From: Taurinivorans muris
GTDB taxonomy: Bacteria > Desulfobacterota > Desulfovibrionia > Desulfovibrionales > Desulfovibrionaceae
Direction of reading: 5' to 3'
NCBI RefSeq assembly: GCF_025232395.1
Contig: NZ_CP065938.1
Span: forward strand, 1,860,001 to 1,924,000
Length of the DNA: 64,000 nucleotides
The translations under genes were made by a program, and so were the position numbers. Each line of letters begins with the position of its first letter. Within the stretch, counting starts at the first letter, position 1. Under the pieces are notes generated by a model. It was not told the origin of the DNA and made no database searches. It saw only the letters and a list, made by a program, of their open reading frames with translations. Positions 27,689 to 37,432 of this stretch are shown here, one piece after another.

Positions 27689-30040
27689 ATGCTTTGTTTT
27701 TTTAGATATGTCGTCATAATTTTCGCTTTTTTCTTCGGGGCTGCGGCAAACGCGCAAGCCGTGGAGCTGCCCGATTCCATCGCTTCCGACGGCTCCCTCG
27801 TGACAAAGGATGAATTGCCTTGGAAAATTTATGCGGATTCCCTTGTGAGCGTGAACGACGGAGTCGTGATTGAAGGGCGCGGCAATGTTTTGCTCGTCCG
27901 CGGTGATGATTATTTAAAAGCTGATTTTGCCAGATTATACACAAATACCGAATGGATTTTGCTGCAAGGAAATGTTTATGCGAAACTGGGCACCGATGAA
28001 GTCGAAGCAAAGGAAGCCGAATTTGATTTGACAAACAGCACAGGCTGGCTGAAAGACGCGAAGCTTTTTCTTGCCGGTCCGCACATGTATTTTAAGAGCG
28101 ATGAAATATATAAAAAGGGAGAATCCCGCTATTCCCTTTTAAAGGCTACCGCCACGACCTGCGACGGTTCCGTTCCCCTGTGGAAAATCGAAGCTAAGGA
28201 AGCCGATCTTGAAGTTGACAGTTACGCGCATTTTTTTGATGTCATTTTCAATATAAAGGATAAGGGGGTGGCATACGTTCCTTATTTTGTCGCACCGACC
28301 AAGACGACAAGGCAAAGCGGTTTGCTGCTTCCCAATTATGGTTATAGCTCCACACAAGGTTTTTACTATACCCAGCCTTATTTTCATGTGATTGACCAAA
28401 GCCGGGATTTGACGGTTTACGGAACTGTTCTGACGGAAAAAGGGTTCATGCCGTCCCTCGAATACCGTTCCCACACAAAAGAAAATGAAAAACTGTGGGC
28501 GATGGTCGATTTTTTATATGACGACACGCGGGTTTTGAGTGAAGGACAGGATTCCGTGGACCAAACGGACGGGAAGATCCGTCCGAACAGGACCCGTTAC
28601 TGGCTGAGAGCCATGGGCAGCGGGGATATTTTCGAGAGCCGCTGGAACTATAAATATAATTTGGATTATGTTTCCGACCAAAATTTTATTCGTGAATTCA
28701 GCAACCGTATGACAGGTTTTGATTATACCCGTGACAACAGTTACAGCATGTTCGGACGAAATTTTGCCGAAGCGGATGAGAACAGGGTGACTCAGGGCTT
28801 TGCGTACAGGAATTATGAGAAGTTTTATTTGACGGCAGGAATGAAATATACGCAAGACCCGAGTTTCGGACACGGAAACCTTTCCCATAAATACGATACG
28901 ACGGTTCAGCATCTTCCGGAATTTGGCTTGTATTGGAACAGGGATAAAATCGTTGAAAATTTTCCTTTGGAATGGAACATGCAAGCCAATATGGGCTATT
29001 ATTACCGCCGTTTCGGCACGAAAGGCGCCAAGGCGGAGCTTTATCCGGAGGTGGCGTATCCTGTCAGTTTGGGCTTTGTCCGCGGTGAAGTCGCAGGGCG
29101 CGCCAGAGGAACCGCATATACGGGCATTTCAGGAAAAGACACTTCTTTGCTGAATGATTTGGGCAGCGGGGAACAGCAAGGCAGCGACACACGCTTCATT
29201 CCGGAATTTCGTTCGAGTTTTTACGCCCAAGCTGACCGTATTTGGCAGTTTGAACAGGAAAACGCCCCCGTTCAGGAAAATGTCGGCAAACGGGAAATGG
29301 TTGCGCTGAAGCATACCGTTCAGCCGAGAATCGCTTATGAATGGATAGAGCATGTTGATCAGGAAGGAAATCCCTTTTTCACCATTGAGGACAGACTGCA
29401 GGGCAAAAATGATTTAATAGTCCGTCTGGATAATATTTTGACTGCGAAATACAGTTCCGTTGTCCGGCAGAAAGACGGAATCGGCAATAATTATTCATAC
29501 CGCGATTTCATAAATCTTTCCGTCAGCACCGGCTTTGATTTTAAAGAGGACAGCAGAGAAAAACATGTTGAGGTTTATGAAAGAAGACCATGGCATGATT
29601 TGAGAACCCGTTTGGATTTCAAGCCGCTGAAATGGATCAATTTCCATGGTGATGCTTATTATTCTTTTTATGACGGCAAACTGAACCGTGTGGATGTGGG
29701 TTCGACTTTGTTCCATAACACCTATGGTTCTTTCAGAACAAGTTACAGTCAGCGCGAGCCTAATTACAATTACAGAAGATTTGTGAATTACGACAATGTC
29801 AATGACATAGTTCCCAGCGGAAAAATCAATGTTATCACCAATACGCTGTCGTTGAAAGCTTCTCCCGAACTTTCCCTTTATATAATGGAAAGGACGAATT
29901 TGGATACGGGAAAAAGCTATGAACGTGTCGCCGGAGTCGGGTATAAACATCAGTGTTTATATTTGTACGGGGAATATACGAAAGACCAGATTGAGGAACG
30001 TTTCAGTTTGAATATAGAATTTTTGGGGTTAGGGTTTTAA
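27689..30040 (+). CDS. lptD: LPS-assembly outer-membrane protein LptD
   Basis: Outer-membrane translocon that inserts lipopolysaccharide into the outer leaflet. 783 residues: signal peptide (about 1-24, ending AANAQA), an OstA/LptA-like jellyroll (about 40-180; DSLVSVNDGVVIEGRGNV then repeated strand pairs), then a large beta barrel rich in alternating aromatic strands to the C-terminus. PYFVAPTKTTRQSGLLLPNYG (about 198-218) is the highly conserved LptD barrel-start motif. It ends in an aromatic residue (GLGF), as outer-membrane barrels do. comM follows after 2 bases. A TATAAT at 27662-27667 may belong to its promoter, but no clear -35 element was found. Confidence 0.94.
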   Translation: MLCFFRYVVIIFAFFFGAAANAQAVELPDSIASDGSLVTKDELPWKIYADSLVSVNDGVVIEGRGNVLLVRGDDYLKADFARLYTNTEWILLQGNVYAKLGTDEVEAKEAEFDLTNSTGWLKDAKLFLAGPHMYFKSDEIYKKGESRYSLLKATATTCDGSVPLWKIEAKEADLEVDSYAHFFDVIFNIKDKGVAYVPYFVAPTKTTRQSGLLLPNYGYSSTQGFYYTQPYFHVIDQSRDLTVYGTVLTEKGFMPSLEYRSHTKENEKLWAMVDFLYDDTRVLSEGQDSVDQTDGKIRPNRTRYWLRAMGSGDIFESRWNYKYNLDYVSDQNFIREFSNRMTGFDYTRDNSYSMFGRNFAEADENRVTQGFAYRNYEKFYLTAGMKYTQDPSFGHGNLSHKYDTTVQHLPEFGLYWNRDKIVENFPLEWNMQANMGYYYRRFGTKGAKAELYPEVAYPVSLGFVRGEVAGRARGTAYTGISGKDTSLLNDLGSGEQQGSDTRFIPEFRSSFYAQADRIWQFEQENAPVQENVGKREMVALKHTVQPRIAYEWIEHVDQEGNPFFTIEDRLQGKNDLIVRLDNILTAKYSSVVRQKDGIGNNYSYRDFINLSVSTGFDFKEDSREKHVEVYERRPWHDLRTRLDFKPLKWINFHGDAYYSFYDGKLNRVDVGSTLFHNTYGSFRTSYSQREPNYNYRRFVNYDNVNDIVPSGKINVITNTLSLKASPELSLYIMERTNLDTGKSYERVAGVGYKHQCLYLYGEYTKDQIEERFSLNIEFLGLGF

Positions 30041-30042
30041 TT

Positions 30043-31584
30043 ATGATTGCGAGGCTTGTTTGCGGGGCTTTACAAGGTATAGAAGCGTACAAGGTCGAAC
30101 TTGAAATTGATTACACCAAGGCGGGCATGCCGGCTTTTGTCATGGTCGGTTTGGCGGAAGGCGCCGTTAAGGAAGCGAAAGAACGCGTGTTTACGGCTAT
30201 CCGTGCCTGCGCGTTCAAACTTGCGCCTGCCAAAATCACAGTAAACCTCGCCCCCGCCGACAGGAAAAAAGCGGGCACCGCTTATGATTTGCCTTTGGCT
30301 ATCGGCTTATTGACGGCATCACAAAATATTCATCCTTCTTTAAATACGGAAAAAATTTTTTTTGCCGCAGAACTTTCATTGAATGGGACACTGCGGCCTG
30401 TAAGCGGAATTTTGCCTCTCGCCCTTTTAGCCCGCTCTTTGCATATGGATGCGATGATTGTTGCGCGTGAAAACGCCGGTGAAGCGGGCATTGTTGACGG
30501 GCTGACCGTCTACGGTCTTGATACGCTTATGGATGTGCTTGATTTTATTTGCGAAAAAGCTTGTTTTGAGCCGGTAAGGCATAAGCAGGGTGAAGAATGC
30601 CGAAGTTATGATATGGATTTTTCCGAAGTGAAAGGGCAGGAAGAAGCGAAACTCGCCATAGAGATTGCGGCGGCAGGCGGGCATAACCTCCTTTTCATCG
30701 GTTCGCCGGGCAGCGGCAAGACCATGCTTGCAAAGCGGATACCGACAATTCTGCCGAGTTTGACCTTTGAAGAAGCTTTGGAAGTGACAACCATTTACAG
30801 CGTATCCAATAAATTGACCGCAAAAGGGCTTGTGACGGCAAGACCTTTCCGTTCCCCTCACCATACGGTTTCGGAAATCGCCCTGATCGGCGGAGGAAGT
30901 TATCCCAAACCGGGGGAAGTGAGTCTTGCCCATAGGGGAGTGTTGTTTTTAGATGAATTGCCTGAATTTTCCCGTTCGTCTTTGGAAGTTTTGCGGCAGC
31001 CTTTGGAAGACGGGTTCGTTTCCATTTCCCGTTCCGCCCAAAGCTTGACCTATCCCGCTTCCTGCATGCTCATTGCCGCCATGAACCCTTGCCCCTGCGG
31101 ATATTACGGGGATAAAAAACATGAATGCACATGCTCAAGCCAGCAGTTGGCACGGTATCGGGCTAAACTTTCCGGACCGCTGCTCGATAGGATTGATTTG
31201 CATATCGAGGTTCCTTCCGTACAGTTTGAGGATTTCCATACCGATTTCAAAGGCAAGGATTCCGCAGGCATGAAGCTGCGTGTTGAAAACGCGAGAAAAA
31301 TTCAGAAAGAACGCTATAAGGGTACAGCATGTTTGACCAATGCTGATTTATCAGGAGCCATGCTTGAAAAATACTGCTTTTTAGAGCAGAAGGAAAGGGA
31401 CTTTTTGGGTAAGGCGGTGGACAGGCTCGCTTTGTCCGCGCGTTCGTTCACACGGATTTTAAAGGTTGCGCGCACTGTTGCCGATTTGGAAGAACAAGAA
31501 AAAATTGCGGTTTCACATATCGCTCTTGCCATCCAATGCAGGGCATTGGACAGAACCATGAAAAATCAAGGGGGAATTGCATGA
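30043..31584 (+). CDS. comM: YifB/ComM family Mg-chelatase-like AAA+ ATPase
   Basis: A 513-residue AAA+ protein; ComM promotes branch migration of integrated DNA during transformation. It has an N-terminal ChlI-like domain (about 1-165; VGLAEGAVKEAKERV), Walker A GSPGSGKTMLAKR (about 220-232), Walker B LFLDELPEF (about 303-311), a four-cysteine cluster CPCGYYGDKKHECTC (about 350-364) and a C-terminal lid domain. Two bases separate it from lptD, and its stop overlaps the start of the next gene. No competence genes lie nearby. Confidence 0.93.
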   Translation: MIARLVCGALQGIEAYKVELEIDYTKAGMPAFVMVGLAEGAVKEAKERVFTAIRACAFKLAPAKITVNLAPADRKKAGTAYDLPLAIGLLTASQNIHPSLNTEKIFFAAELSLNGTLRPVSGILPLALLARSLHMDAMIVARENAGEAGIVDGLTVYGLDTLMDVLDFICEKACFEPVRHKQGEECRSYDMDFSEVKGQEEAKLAIEIAAAGGHNLLFIGSPGSGKTMLAKRIPTILPSLTFEEALEVTTIYSVSNKLTAKGLVTARPFRSPHHTVSEIALIGGGSYPKPGEVSLAHRGVLFLDELPEFSRSSLEVLRQPLEDGFVSISRSAQSLTYPASCMLIAAMNPCPCGYYGDKKHECTCSSQQLARYRAKLSGPLLDRIDLHIEVPSVQFEDFHTDFKGKDSAGMKLRVENARKIQKERYKGTACLTNADLSGAMLEKYCFLEQKERDFLGKAVDRLALSARSFTRILKVARTVADLEEQEKIAVSHIALAIQCRALDRTMKNQGGIA

Positions 31585-32534
31585 ATCCTTTGCGACATAA
31601 ATTTTTGCCGATTTCTTTCGTTATTGCTGTGATCGGTTTGTTTTTTTCCGTATATAATATTTTAAGCGTTTTTTTATTTGAAAAAGTCTGTACGGACAAT
31701 TGCAGTGTTTTCGCCAATTTCACTATCATGGGCTTTTCCCTGTGGTGGCTCGGAGCGATATTTTTCGCAGGTATTTTGATTTTATCTTTATTCGGCTGCG
31801 CGTATGTCATACGGATTTTAACCGCCGCCGCGCTTTTTTTCGATATTTTTCTGCTTTTGATCATGGTGAACACCACGCTTTGCATTGTTTGCATCATTGC
31901 GGGGATTTTGCTTGCGTGTTCCTATTATGCCGTCCGTTATGAAAACAGGCGTCCTATCGCTCCGTATCCCAAAACCTTGCTGCTTTCCGTTTGGTGTTTT
32001 TTGTTCGTATTGCTGATTGGTTCCGCAATCAATGCAAATCAGCGCGGGGTGCCTTTTATCGAAATTGAAAATCCAAGCACGAAGATTTTCTTTTCCCCTT
32101 CTTGTACGGCTTGCAAAGATATTCTTGAGAAAGAGCATACGAATAAAAATATCGCATGGTTTCCCGTGGAGGAAAACGGCAACGATATTTGGCGTATCAT
32201 GTATATGTGGGAACGCCTGGAAGCGGGAGACACTTTGTATCAGGCATTGCTGAATTCGGAAAAGAGAAAACCCGAAGAACACGTTGATTTTTTTGATGTG
32301 TTCAGTTTTCGGTATTTCGTAATCCAATACCGGGTTTGGAAAAATACCGCCATTGTCAAGCGCAGAACGTCGTTCATCCCTTATATTGAAGTTTTTGGCG
32401 CACCAAAGGATTTACCCGTGCAAACCGTGCGGCTGGAGCAATCCGCCGTAATGGAAACCGAAACAAATATCAGTGCGTTAATCGGTAAGGAAACGACGCT
32501 TTGCGGTGATGAGGCAAAGCCGTGCGAAGAATGA
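31581..32534 (+). CDS. VKOR-like disulfide-forming membrane protein with thioredoxin-like tail
   Basis: A 317-residue protein with five hydrophobic segments in the first 150 residues. The cysteine layout matches vitamin K epoxide reductase homologues: a loop pair at Cys 37 and Cys 41 after helix 1, then CIVC (Cys 101 and 104) at the head of a later helix, the quinone-facing redox pair. A C-terminal periplasmic domain begins IFFSPSCTACK with Cys 175 and 178, a thioredoxin-like CxxC placed as in VKOR-Trx fusions. The expected role is oxidising periplasmic thiols, replacing DsbA/DsbB. The first loop cysteines are closer than usual. The ATG overlaps the comM stop as ATGA, implying translational coupling. 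Confidence 0.68.
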   Translation: MNPLRHKFLPISFVIAVIGLFFSVYNILSVFLFEKVCTDNCSVFANFTIMGFSLWWLGAIFFAGILILSLFGCAYVIRILTAAALFFDIFLLLIMVNTTLCIVCIIAGILLACSYYAVRYENRRPIAPYPKTLLLSVWCFLFVLLIGSAINANQRGVPFIEIENPSTKIFFSPSCTACKDILEKEHTNKNIAWFPVEENGNDIWRIMYMWERLEAGDTLYQALLNSEKRKPEEHVDFFDVFSFRYFVIQYRVWKNTAIVKRRTSFIPYIEVFGAPKDLPVQTVRLEQSAVMETETNISALIGKETTLCGDEAKPCEE

Positions 32535-32574
32535 CGGCTGCGGAAAAATCGGAAAAGAACGATTGAGAGCCGTC
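32533..32574. repeat. Inverted repeat between convergent genes
   Basis: GACGGCT (32533-32539) and AGCCGTC (32568-32574) flank the junction of two convergent genes. No T run follows on either strand, so it is only a possible terminator or transcript-end hairpin. Confidence 0.4.
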
Positions 32575-32578
32575 CCTC

Positions 32579-34552
32579 CTAATCTTTTATTTCAAGAAAA
32601 ACTTCCTGCACGCGGATAATGGCTTCTTGGGAGCCGAACACATAAACGACATCGTTTTCGAAAAATTCCGTTTCAGCGTTCAGTTCCGTGATATTTTGCG
32701 TTGTTCTGTGTATTGCGGCGACGTTTATCTTATAGATGTTCCTTAAAATTCCGTCGCCTAATTTGGTGCCGATGAGTTTGCAGTTTTTTTCCACTTTTAA
32801 GCTTGCGAACTGCAAATCGGGCAAATTGTCTTTTATCGCCTGCAAATTGCTGCCTAAATCTATGGTGTGCGCACCCGAATAGACTTCTTTGCGGATCTGC
32901 TGGACATATTGTTCGATTTGCTGGCGGGGGATAAGAAAATAATTGAGAACTTTCGCAAAAACTTCGATGGACGTTTCAAATTCTTCCGGAATGACATCAT
33001 CGGCTCCCAGTTCTTTTAAACCGGTTATTTCTGATAAAAATCGGGTCCGTACGACAATATGCAGACCGGGATTGAGTTTTTTGGCGTTGCTAATTATGGC
33101 GCGCGAACCTGTGGGGTCTGAAGTCATAATCGCCAGACAGCGCGCCTTTTTCACGCCCAAATGCTCAAGCACCAAAGGATAGCTTGCGTCACCGTGAAAA
33201 ATGGGCTCGATGTCTTTAAAACGTTTTACCGTATCCGGATTGAGTTCTGAAACAACATAGGGAATTCCGCTTTCCTTGGCTACCTTGGCGAGGCTTTTTC
33301 CTCCGATTCCGAAGCCGATGATAATGATATGCTCATTGAAATCGTTCTGTTTTTCCGGTAACACGTCTTCTTCATGGGCGTATTTTTTAAAATAGCCGCT
33401 GAGTAATTTAGCGGCAAACTGCGGAGCGTTGTTGATGAAATAAGGCGTCAGTGTCATGGTGATGATACTGGCAGCCAAAAAAGTTTGGTATCCGTCATTG
33501 TCCATGAGGTGAAGCGTTAGGGCGTGCCCGGCTAGCACAAAGGAAAATTCTCCGATCTGGGACATGCTGAAAGCCGAAATAATGGCGGTGCGCATGGAAT
33601 ATCCCGTAATTTTCACCACAGGAACAAGCGTAAAAAGTTTTATGGCGAAAATAAGAGCCGCTATGGAAAGAACGATAAAAATATGGGAAATGAAAAAGTC
33701 CAAATTCAATAACATTCCGACAGAAATGAAGAAGATACTTGTGAAGATTTCTTTGAACGGCAGAACATTTTCCATAATGCTGACACTGTATTCCGATTCC
33801 GCAAGAAGCAAACCCGCGATAAACGCTCCCAAGGAAAGGGATAAGCCTATAGAGGCTGTTATCAGGGCTACGGAAAAGCAAAATCCCAGGACTGTCATGA
33901 GCATAAGTTCGCGGGAACGGGTTTTGACGACGGCAAACATGAGGCGGGGTAAAATGAATTTGCCGAACAGGATAACGCCGATAATGACAAGGGAGTTTTC
34001 GCCGAGGGTGATCAGGCTTTCTTGCAGGGATAATTCCAATTTTCCGCTGAGAAGCGGAAAAAGAAGCATGATAGGGACAATGACGAGGTCTTGGAAGATG
34101 AGGATTGCAAGGCAAACCCTGCCATGCGGCGAATCAGACTGGGCTTTTTGCTGGAAAAGGCTCAAAACAATGGCGGTGGAAGAAAGGGTGACCAAACAGC
34201 CGAAGGCGACAGCGTTTTGCCATGGCAATAAGGCGGAAAATATTGCTGTAATCAGTAAGATAGTGAAACTTATCTGTCCGAATCCGCCAATTAAAAGGGG
34301 GCGTTTTATCCGTTTCAAATCTTTTAAGGAAAGTTCCATGCCGATGGTGAAAAGCAAAAGGGCGACGCCGACCTCCGCCATAATGTCGACCGCTTCAATT
34401 TCCGACACAAGTTTCAGCGCGGAAGGACCGCAGATAATGCCGGCGACCAATAACGCGACAATGCTGGGAATTTTGAATTTCGCACAAATAAGGATGACCA
34501 CGATGGAAATCATGAAAACTGCGATAAGTTCCTGTAAAAAATCAAAATGCAT
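32579..34552 (-). CDS. Kef-type CPA2 cation:proton antiporter with RCK domains
   Basis: A 657-residue potassium or sodium/proton antiporter. About 12-13 helices cover residues 5-380, including LLLFTIGMELSLKDL and LSSTAIVLSLFQQK, both CPA2 signatures. A TrkA-N domain (about 400-520) opens with HIIIIGFGIGGKSLA, a Rossmann NAD-binding fold; a TrkA-C domain (about 575-655) follows. The layout matches KefB/KefC/YbaL-type gated efflux. No ancillary KefF/G gene is adjacent, so nucleotide rather than glutathione gating is possible. Convergent with the VKOR-like gene. Confidence 0.92.
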   Translation of the reverse strand: MHFDFLQELIAVFMISIVVILICAKFKIPSIVALLVAGIICGPSALKLVSEIEAVDIMAEVGVALLLFTIGMELSLKDLKRIKRPLLIGGFGQISFTILLITAIFSALLPWQNAVAFGCLVTLSSTAIVLSLFQQKAQSDSPHGRVCLAILIFQDLVIVPIMLLFPLLSGKLELSLQESLITLGENSLVIIGVILFGKFILPRLMFAVVKTRSRELMLMTVLGFCFSVALITASIGLSLSLGAFIAGLLLAESEYSVSIMENVLPFKEIFTSIFFISVGMLLNLDFFISHIFIVLSIAALIFAIKLFTLVPVVKITGYSMRTAIISAFSMSQIGEFSFVLAGHALTLHLMDNDGYQTFLAASIITMTLTPYFINNAPQFAAKLLSGYFKKYAHEEDVLPEKQNDFNEHIIIIGFGIGGKSLAKVAKESGIPYVVSELNPDTVKRFKDIEPIFHGDASYPLVLEHLGVKKARCLAIMTSDPTGSRAIISNAKKLNPGLHIVVRTRFLSEITGLKELGADDVIPEEFETSIEVFAKVLNYFLIPRQQIEQYVQQIRKEVYSGAHTIDLGSNLQAIKDNLPDLQFASLKVEKNCKLIGTKLGDGILRNIYKINVAAIHRTTQNITELNAETEFFENDVVYVFGSQEAIIRVQEVFLEIKD

Positions 34553-34682
34553 AGCCTTACCTTGATTGTTCGGATTAATGGGTTATAATACAACAAGTTA
34601 TAGCGGATAATTTAAATAATGCAAGTATGGAAGAAGACTAAAAATGCATGAAGAAAGAGAAAAAAGCGGAGCATTAATATTA

Positions 34683-34717
34683 AACAACAAAGAGCACCGA
34701 ACAAAAGCTAGGTGCTT
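34683..34717 (-). terminator. Probable terminator after rpsP
   Basis: On the minus strand AGCACC / GGTGCT with a 12-base loop followed by CTTTGTTGTTT. A second hairpin, AAGGGGCTTTTGCCCCTT (34737-34755), lies between it and the rpsP stop. No further gene was seen in 34553-34758. Confidence 0.45.
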
Positions 34718-34758
34718 ATTGCATAAGGAGCATTGCGAAGGGGCAAAAGCCCCTTGAA

Positions 34759-34998
34759 TTATTTATTATTCAATTTCACAATGCTTTTTACGGTGTCAGA
34801 CATTAAAGCGCCTTTATTCACCCATTCCTGAAGTTTTTCCGTGTCGATACTGACTTCAGCAGGGTTTTTGTGAGGATTGTAATATCCTAAAAAGTCCAAA
34901 GGACGTCCGTCACGGCGGGTTTCGCTGTTGATGGCAACAACACGGTAGAAAGGAAGTTTCTTAGAGCCGCTGCGGGTAAGTCTGATTTTTACAGCCAT
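34759..34998 (-). CDS. rpsP: 30S ribosomal protein S16
   Basis: A 79-residue small-subunit protein. The [20 protein letters not shown] start and [12 protein letters not shown] (about 31-42) are diagnostic. The ATG at 34998 follows GAGGAGATTACA. The gene is 28 bases downstream of ffh, a common pairing, but the usual followers (KH protein, rimM, trmD, rplS) are absent; instead two hairpins and then a convergently oriented unrelated gene block follow. Confidence 0.97.
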   Translation of the reverse strand: MAVKIRLTRSGSKKLPFYRVVAINSETRRDGRPLDFLGYYNPHKNPAEVSIDTEKLQEWVNKGALMSDTVKSIVKLNNK

Positions 34999-35026
34999 TG
35001 TAATCTCCTCTTTTTTATGGTAGATA

Positions 35027-36526
35027 TTATCTTTTTTTCTTTTTCTTTTTATCTTTGTCACGTTTTTTCTTGGTGGCGGAAGTACCGCGGGAGCCCGGCA
35101 TTCCGGGCAGAGAACCCAAACCGCCAAGTCCGCCCATATTTCCTAAACCGCCGAAACCGCCCATGCCGCCCAGTCTGTTCATGCCGCCCAACTGGTTCAT
35201 ATTGGGCATAGGGGGCATTTTTCCTTTGCCGCCTTTCAGCATGCCGGACATCATTTTGCGCATTTGGTCAAATTGACGCAATAGCTGGTTGACATCTTGG
35301 ACTTTTGTGCCTGAACCGTTCGCAATACGTACTTTTCGTGACGGATTGATGATATCGGGGTTACGGCGTTCTTTCATGGTCATGGAATTGATGATAGCTT
35401 CTGTTTTGGCTATTTCTTTTTCATGTCCTTTCATTTCGCCAAGTTGTTTTGCAATGCCGCCAAGACCCGGAATCATTTTTAAAATGGATTCGAAAGATCC
35501 CATGGAACGCATACGTTTCATTTGCGTGCGGAAGTCTTCAAGGTCGAACTTGGCCTTTTGCATTTTTTTCGCAAGGGCTTCCGCCTCTTCTTGTTCGATG
35601 GTGCTCTGGGCTTTTTCCAACAAGGTCAGCACATCGCCCATGCCAAGAATGCGCCCTGCGATCCTGTCCGGGTGGAATACTTCCATTTCTGAAAGTTTTT
35701 CTCCCATGCCGACAAATTTTACGGGTGCGCCGGTAACGGCTTTAATGGAAAGAGCCGCCCCGCCTCTTGCGTCGCCGTCCATTTTGGTGAGCACGACGCC
35801 TGTAATGCCGATTTGCTGATTGAACGCGTCGGCAACGGTGACGGCATCCTGCCCGGTCATGGCGTCAGCCACAAACAACGTTTCCTGTGGTTTCGCAATA
35901 TCCTTGATTGTTCGGAGCTCTTGCATGAGGGGTTCGTCAATATGCAAACGCCCTGCCGTATCGAGAATAACAACGGTGCATTGTTTTTCTTTCGCATCCA
36001 TGAGAGCGTTTTGCACAATATCGGCGGGTTTCATATCCGCTTTGGAATCGAAGCAGGGAATATCAAGTTGTTTCGCCAAAGTGCGCAGCTGCTCAATAGC
36101 CGCAGGACGGTAAACATCGGCAGGAACAAGGTAAGGCTTCATTTTTTGTTTGCGAAGCAAAAGAGCCAGCTTACCGGATGATGTGGTTTTACCGGACCCC
36201 TGTAATCCTGCCATAAGGATAACAGCGGGCTGCTGCCCCTGCAATTTCAGTTCCGTGCTTTCACCGCCGAGCAGATGCACAAGTTCGTCGTTAACAACCT
36301 TAATGACTTGTTGGGCAGGACTGACTCCTTTCATGACGAGCGTGCCAAGGGCTTTTTCTTTTACCGTGTCCGTAAAATCTTTTACGACTTTAAAGTTGAC
36401 ATCGGCTTCAAGAAGCGCCAAGCGCACTTCACGCATAGCCTCCTGGATGTTTTCTTCCGTAAGCTGCACACGTCCGCCAAGGGAACGGAACACGCCGGAA
36501 AGTCTGTCAGTTAAGCTTTCGAACAT
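35027..36526 (-). CDS. ffh: Signal recognition particle protein Ffh
   Basis: GTPase that binds signal sequences of nascent membrane proteins together with 4.5S RNA and FtsY. 499 residues: N domain (1-90), G domain with [15 protein letters not shown] (about 107-121), [12 protein letters not shown] (about 189-200) and [10 protein letters not shown] (about 247-256), then the M domain (about 300-440) with methionine-rich helices and RNA-binding segment GMKxRRNP-like ([12 protein letters not shown]). The C-terminus is unusual: from about 435 a Met/Gly/Asn-rich repeat ([20 protein letters not shown]) leads into a Lys-only tail. No 4.5S RNA gene was found next to it. A weak promoter, TTGACG-N17-TAACGC, may lie upstream on the minus strand. 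Confidence 0.97.
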   Translation of the reverse strand: MFESLTDRLSGVFRSLGGRVQLTEENIQEAMREVRLALLEADVNFKVVKDFTDTVKEKALGTLVMKGVSPAQQVIKVVNDELVHLLGGESTELKLQGQQPAVILMAGLQGSGKTTSSGKLALLLRKQKMKPYLVPADVYRPAAIEQLRTLAKQLDIPCFDSKADMKPADIVQNALMDAKEKQCTVVILDTAGRLHIDEPLMQELRTIKDIAKPQETLFVADAMTGQDAVTVADAFNQQIGITGVVLTKMDGDARGGAALSIKAVTGAPVKFVGMGEKLSEMEVFHPDRIAGRILGMGDVLTLLEKAQSTIEQEEAEALAKKMQKAKFDLEDFRTQMKRMRSMGSFESILKMIPGLGGIAKQLGEMKGHEKEIAKTEAIINSMTMKERRNPDIINPSRKVRIANGSGTKVQDVNQLLRQFDQMRKMMSGMLKGGKGKMPPMPNMNQLGGMNRLGGMGGFGGLGNMGGLGGLGSLPGMPGSRGTSATKKKRDKDKKKKKKR

Positions 36527-36730
36527 AGTTATTCCTAAATATTGATGCTCTCAAATAAGATTAGCTCATTAGCGTTACTTGAAAAAGTGTGTTACGTCAA
36601 GAAAAAAGAATGGATTTTAAAAAACGGGCGGGCGAACGGCGGCTGTATAAAAATTTGATACATTCCGCACGGGCTGTACGGAAATTAGACAGGGGAAAAA
36701 CGGGCATGAAAACGTTAAATTCAGTTTAAT

Positions 36731-36871
36731 AAGCTGGTTATGGTATCGGTACGCTTTTTGCAGATAAGAAAGTACCTCTCTAAAATGAAGCATGGCTTAC
36801 CATAACAGGTAACGTACTTCTTCCTATCTCCCCCTATAAAGCCACCTTCCCCTTGGGTGGCTTTTCTTTTT
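36731..36871 (+). ncRNA. Candidate structured small RNA ending at a terminator
   Basis: No protein is encoded here. A perfect 9-bp stem pairs GTTATGGTA (36737-36745) with TACCATAAC (36798-36806), enclosing a second stem GGTAC (36748-36752) / GTACC (36772-36776) and a third loop region. The segment continues for 30 bases into a strong intrinsic terminator at 36839-36871, 63 bases before the YchJ-like gene. The shape suggests an independent transcript or an upstream attenuator. It does not match 4.5S, 6S, tmRNA, TPP, SAM or cyclic-di-GMP consensus features that I know. No clear promoter was found. Confidence 0.35.
36839..36871 (+). terminator. Intrinsic terminator upstream of the YchJ-like gene
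   Basis: AAGCCACC / GGTGGCTT with an 8-base loop followed by TTCTTTTT. It lies upstream of a coding gene on the same strand, with no gene before it on that strand, so it ends an RNA that is not an mRNA of a visible protein. Confidence 0.75.
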
Positions 36872-36880
36872 AAAAAAAAC

Positions 36881-36909
36881 TTGTCAATCAGAAAAAGAAA
36901 GTGCAATAT
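36881..36909 (+). promoter_or_regulatory. Possible promoter of the YchJ-like gene
   Basis: TTGTCA (36881-36886) and CAATAT (36904-36909) with a 17-base spacer, directly after the terminator and 26 bases before the ATG. Confidence 0.45.
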
Positions 36910-36934
36910 ACAAAAAATTTTTAGGAGGAACGCT

Positions 36935-37432
36935 ATGAGTTTATGCCCTTGCGGATCTCAGTTGGAAGATAAGGATTGCTGTTTGCCTGTTCTTGAAGGC
37001 GCAAAAAAGGCTCCTACCGCGGAAGCGCTGATGCGCGCACGATATACAGCCCATGTTTTGAAAAAATACGATTTTTTGGTGGAAAGCGCCCATCCGGAAT
37101 TTCGTGATGATGTCAGCCCCAGTGAAATTGAAGAATGGTCTTCCGTAATGGATTGGAAATCTTTGGAAATTCTTGGAACCAAAGAAGGTCTTGAAAATGA
37201 TGAAACAGGGGAAGTGAGCTTTTGCGCCCATTATTCCGTTCGGGATTTTCCTCAGGAATTGCGGGAAGATGCGTTCTTTAGAAAAGAAAATGACACATGG
37301 TACTATGTTGACGGCACTGTTTACGGCAAAGAGCCGGTGCGCCGCGAAAGTCCGAAAATCGGCAGGAACGATCCCTGCCCCTGCGGAAGCGGCAGAAAAT
37401 ATAAGAAATGCTGCGGAAAAAATGAAGAATAA
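36935..37432 (+). CDS. YchJ-like (UPF0225) SEC-C motif protein
   Basis: A 165-residue protein with a SEC-C zinc motif at each end: CPCG...CC at the N-terminus (about 4-16) and [13 protein letters not shown] at the C-terminus (about 149-161). Between them is the NTF2-like YchJ domain, opening with [22 protein letters not shown] (residues about 25-46). SEC-C motifs bind zinc and, in SecA, SecB and ribosomes. Function of stand-alone YchJ proteins is unknown. The ATG at 36935 has AGGAGGAA seven bases upstream. Monocistronic. Confidence 0.9.
   Translation: MSLCPCGSQLEDKDCCLPVLEGAKKAPTAEALMRARYTAHVLKKYDFLVESAHPEFRDDVSPSEIEEWSSVMDWKSLEILGTKEGLENDETGEVSFCAHYSVRDFPQELREDAFFRKENDTWYYVDGTVYGKEPVRRESPKIGRNDPCPCGSGRKYKKCCGKNEE

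Noticed and set aside
33564-34565. A 333-codon plus-strand frame opposite the Kef-type antiporter
   Set aside because: Mirror of a long transmembrane gene; composition is Arg/Ser/Met-rich and not protein-like.
36660-36840. 4.5S RNA gene next to ffh
   Set aside because: The conserved GGAAGCAGCC-type tip of SRP RNA is absent on both strands.
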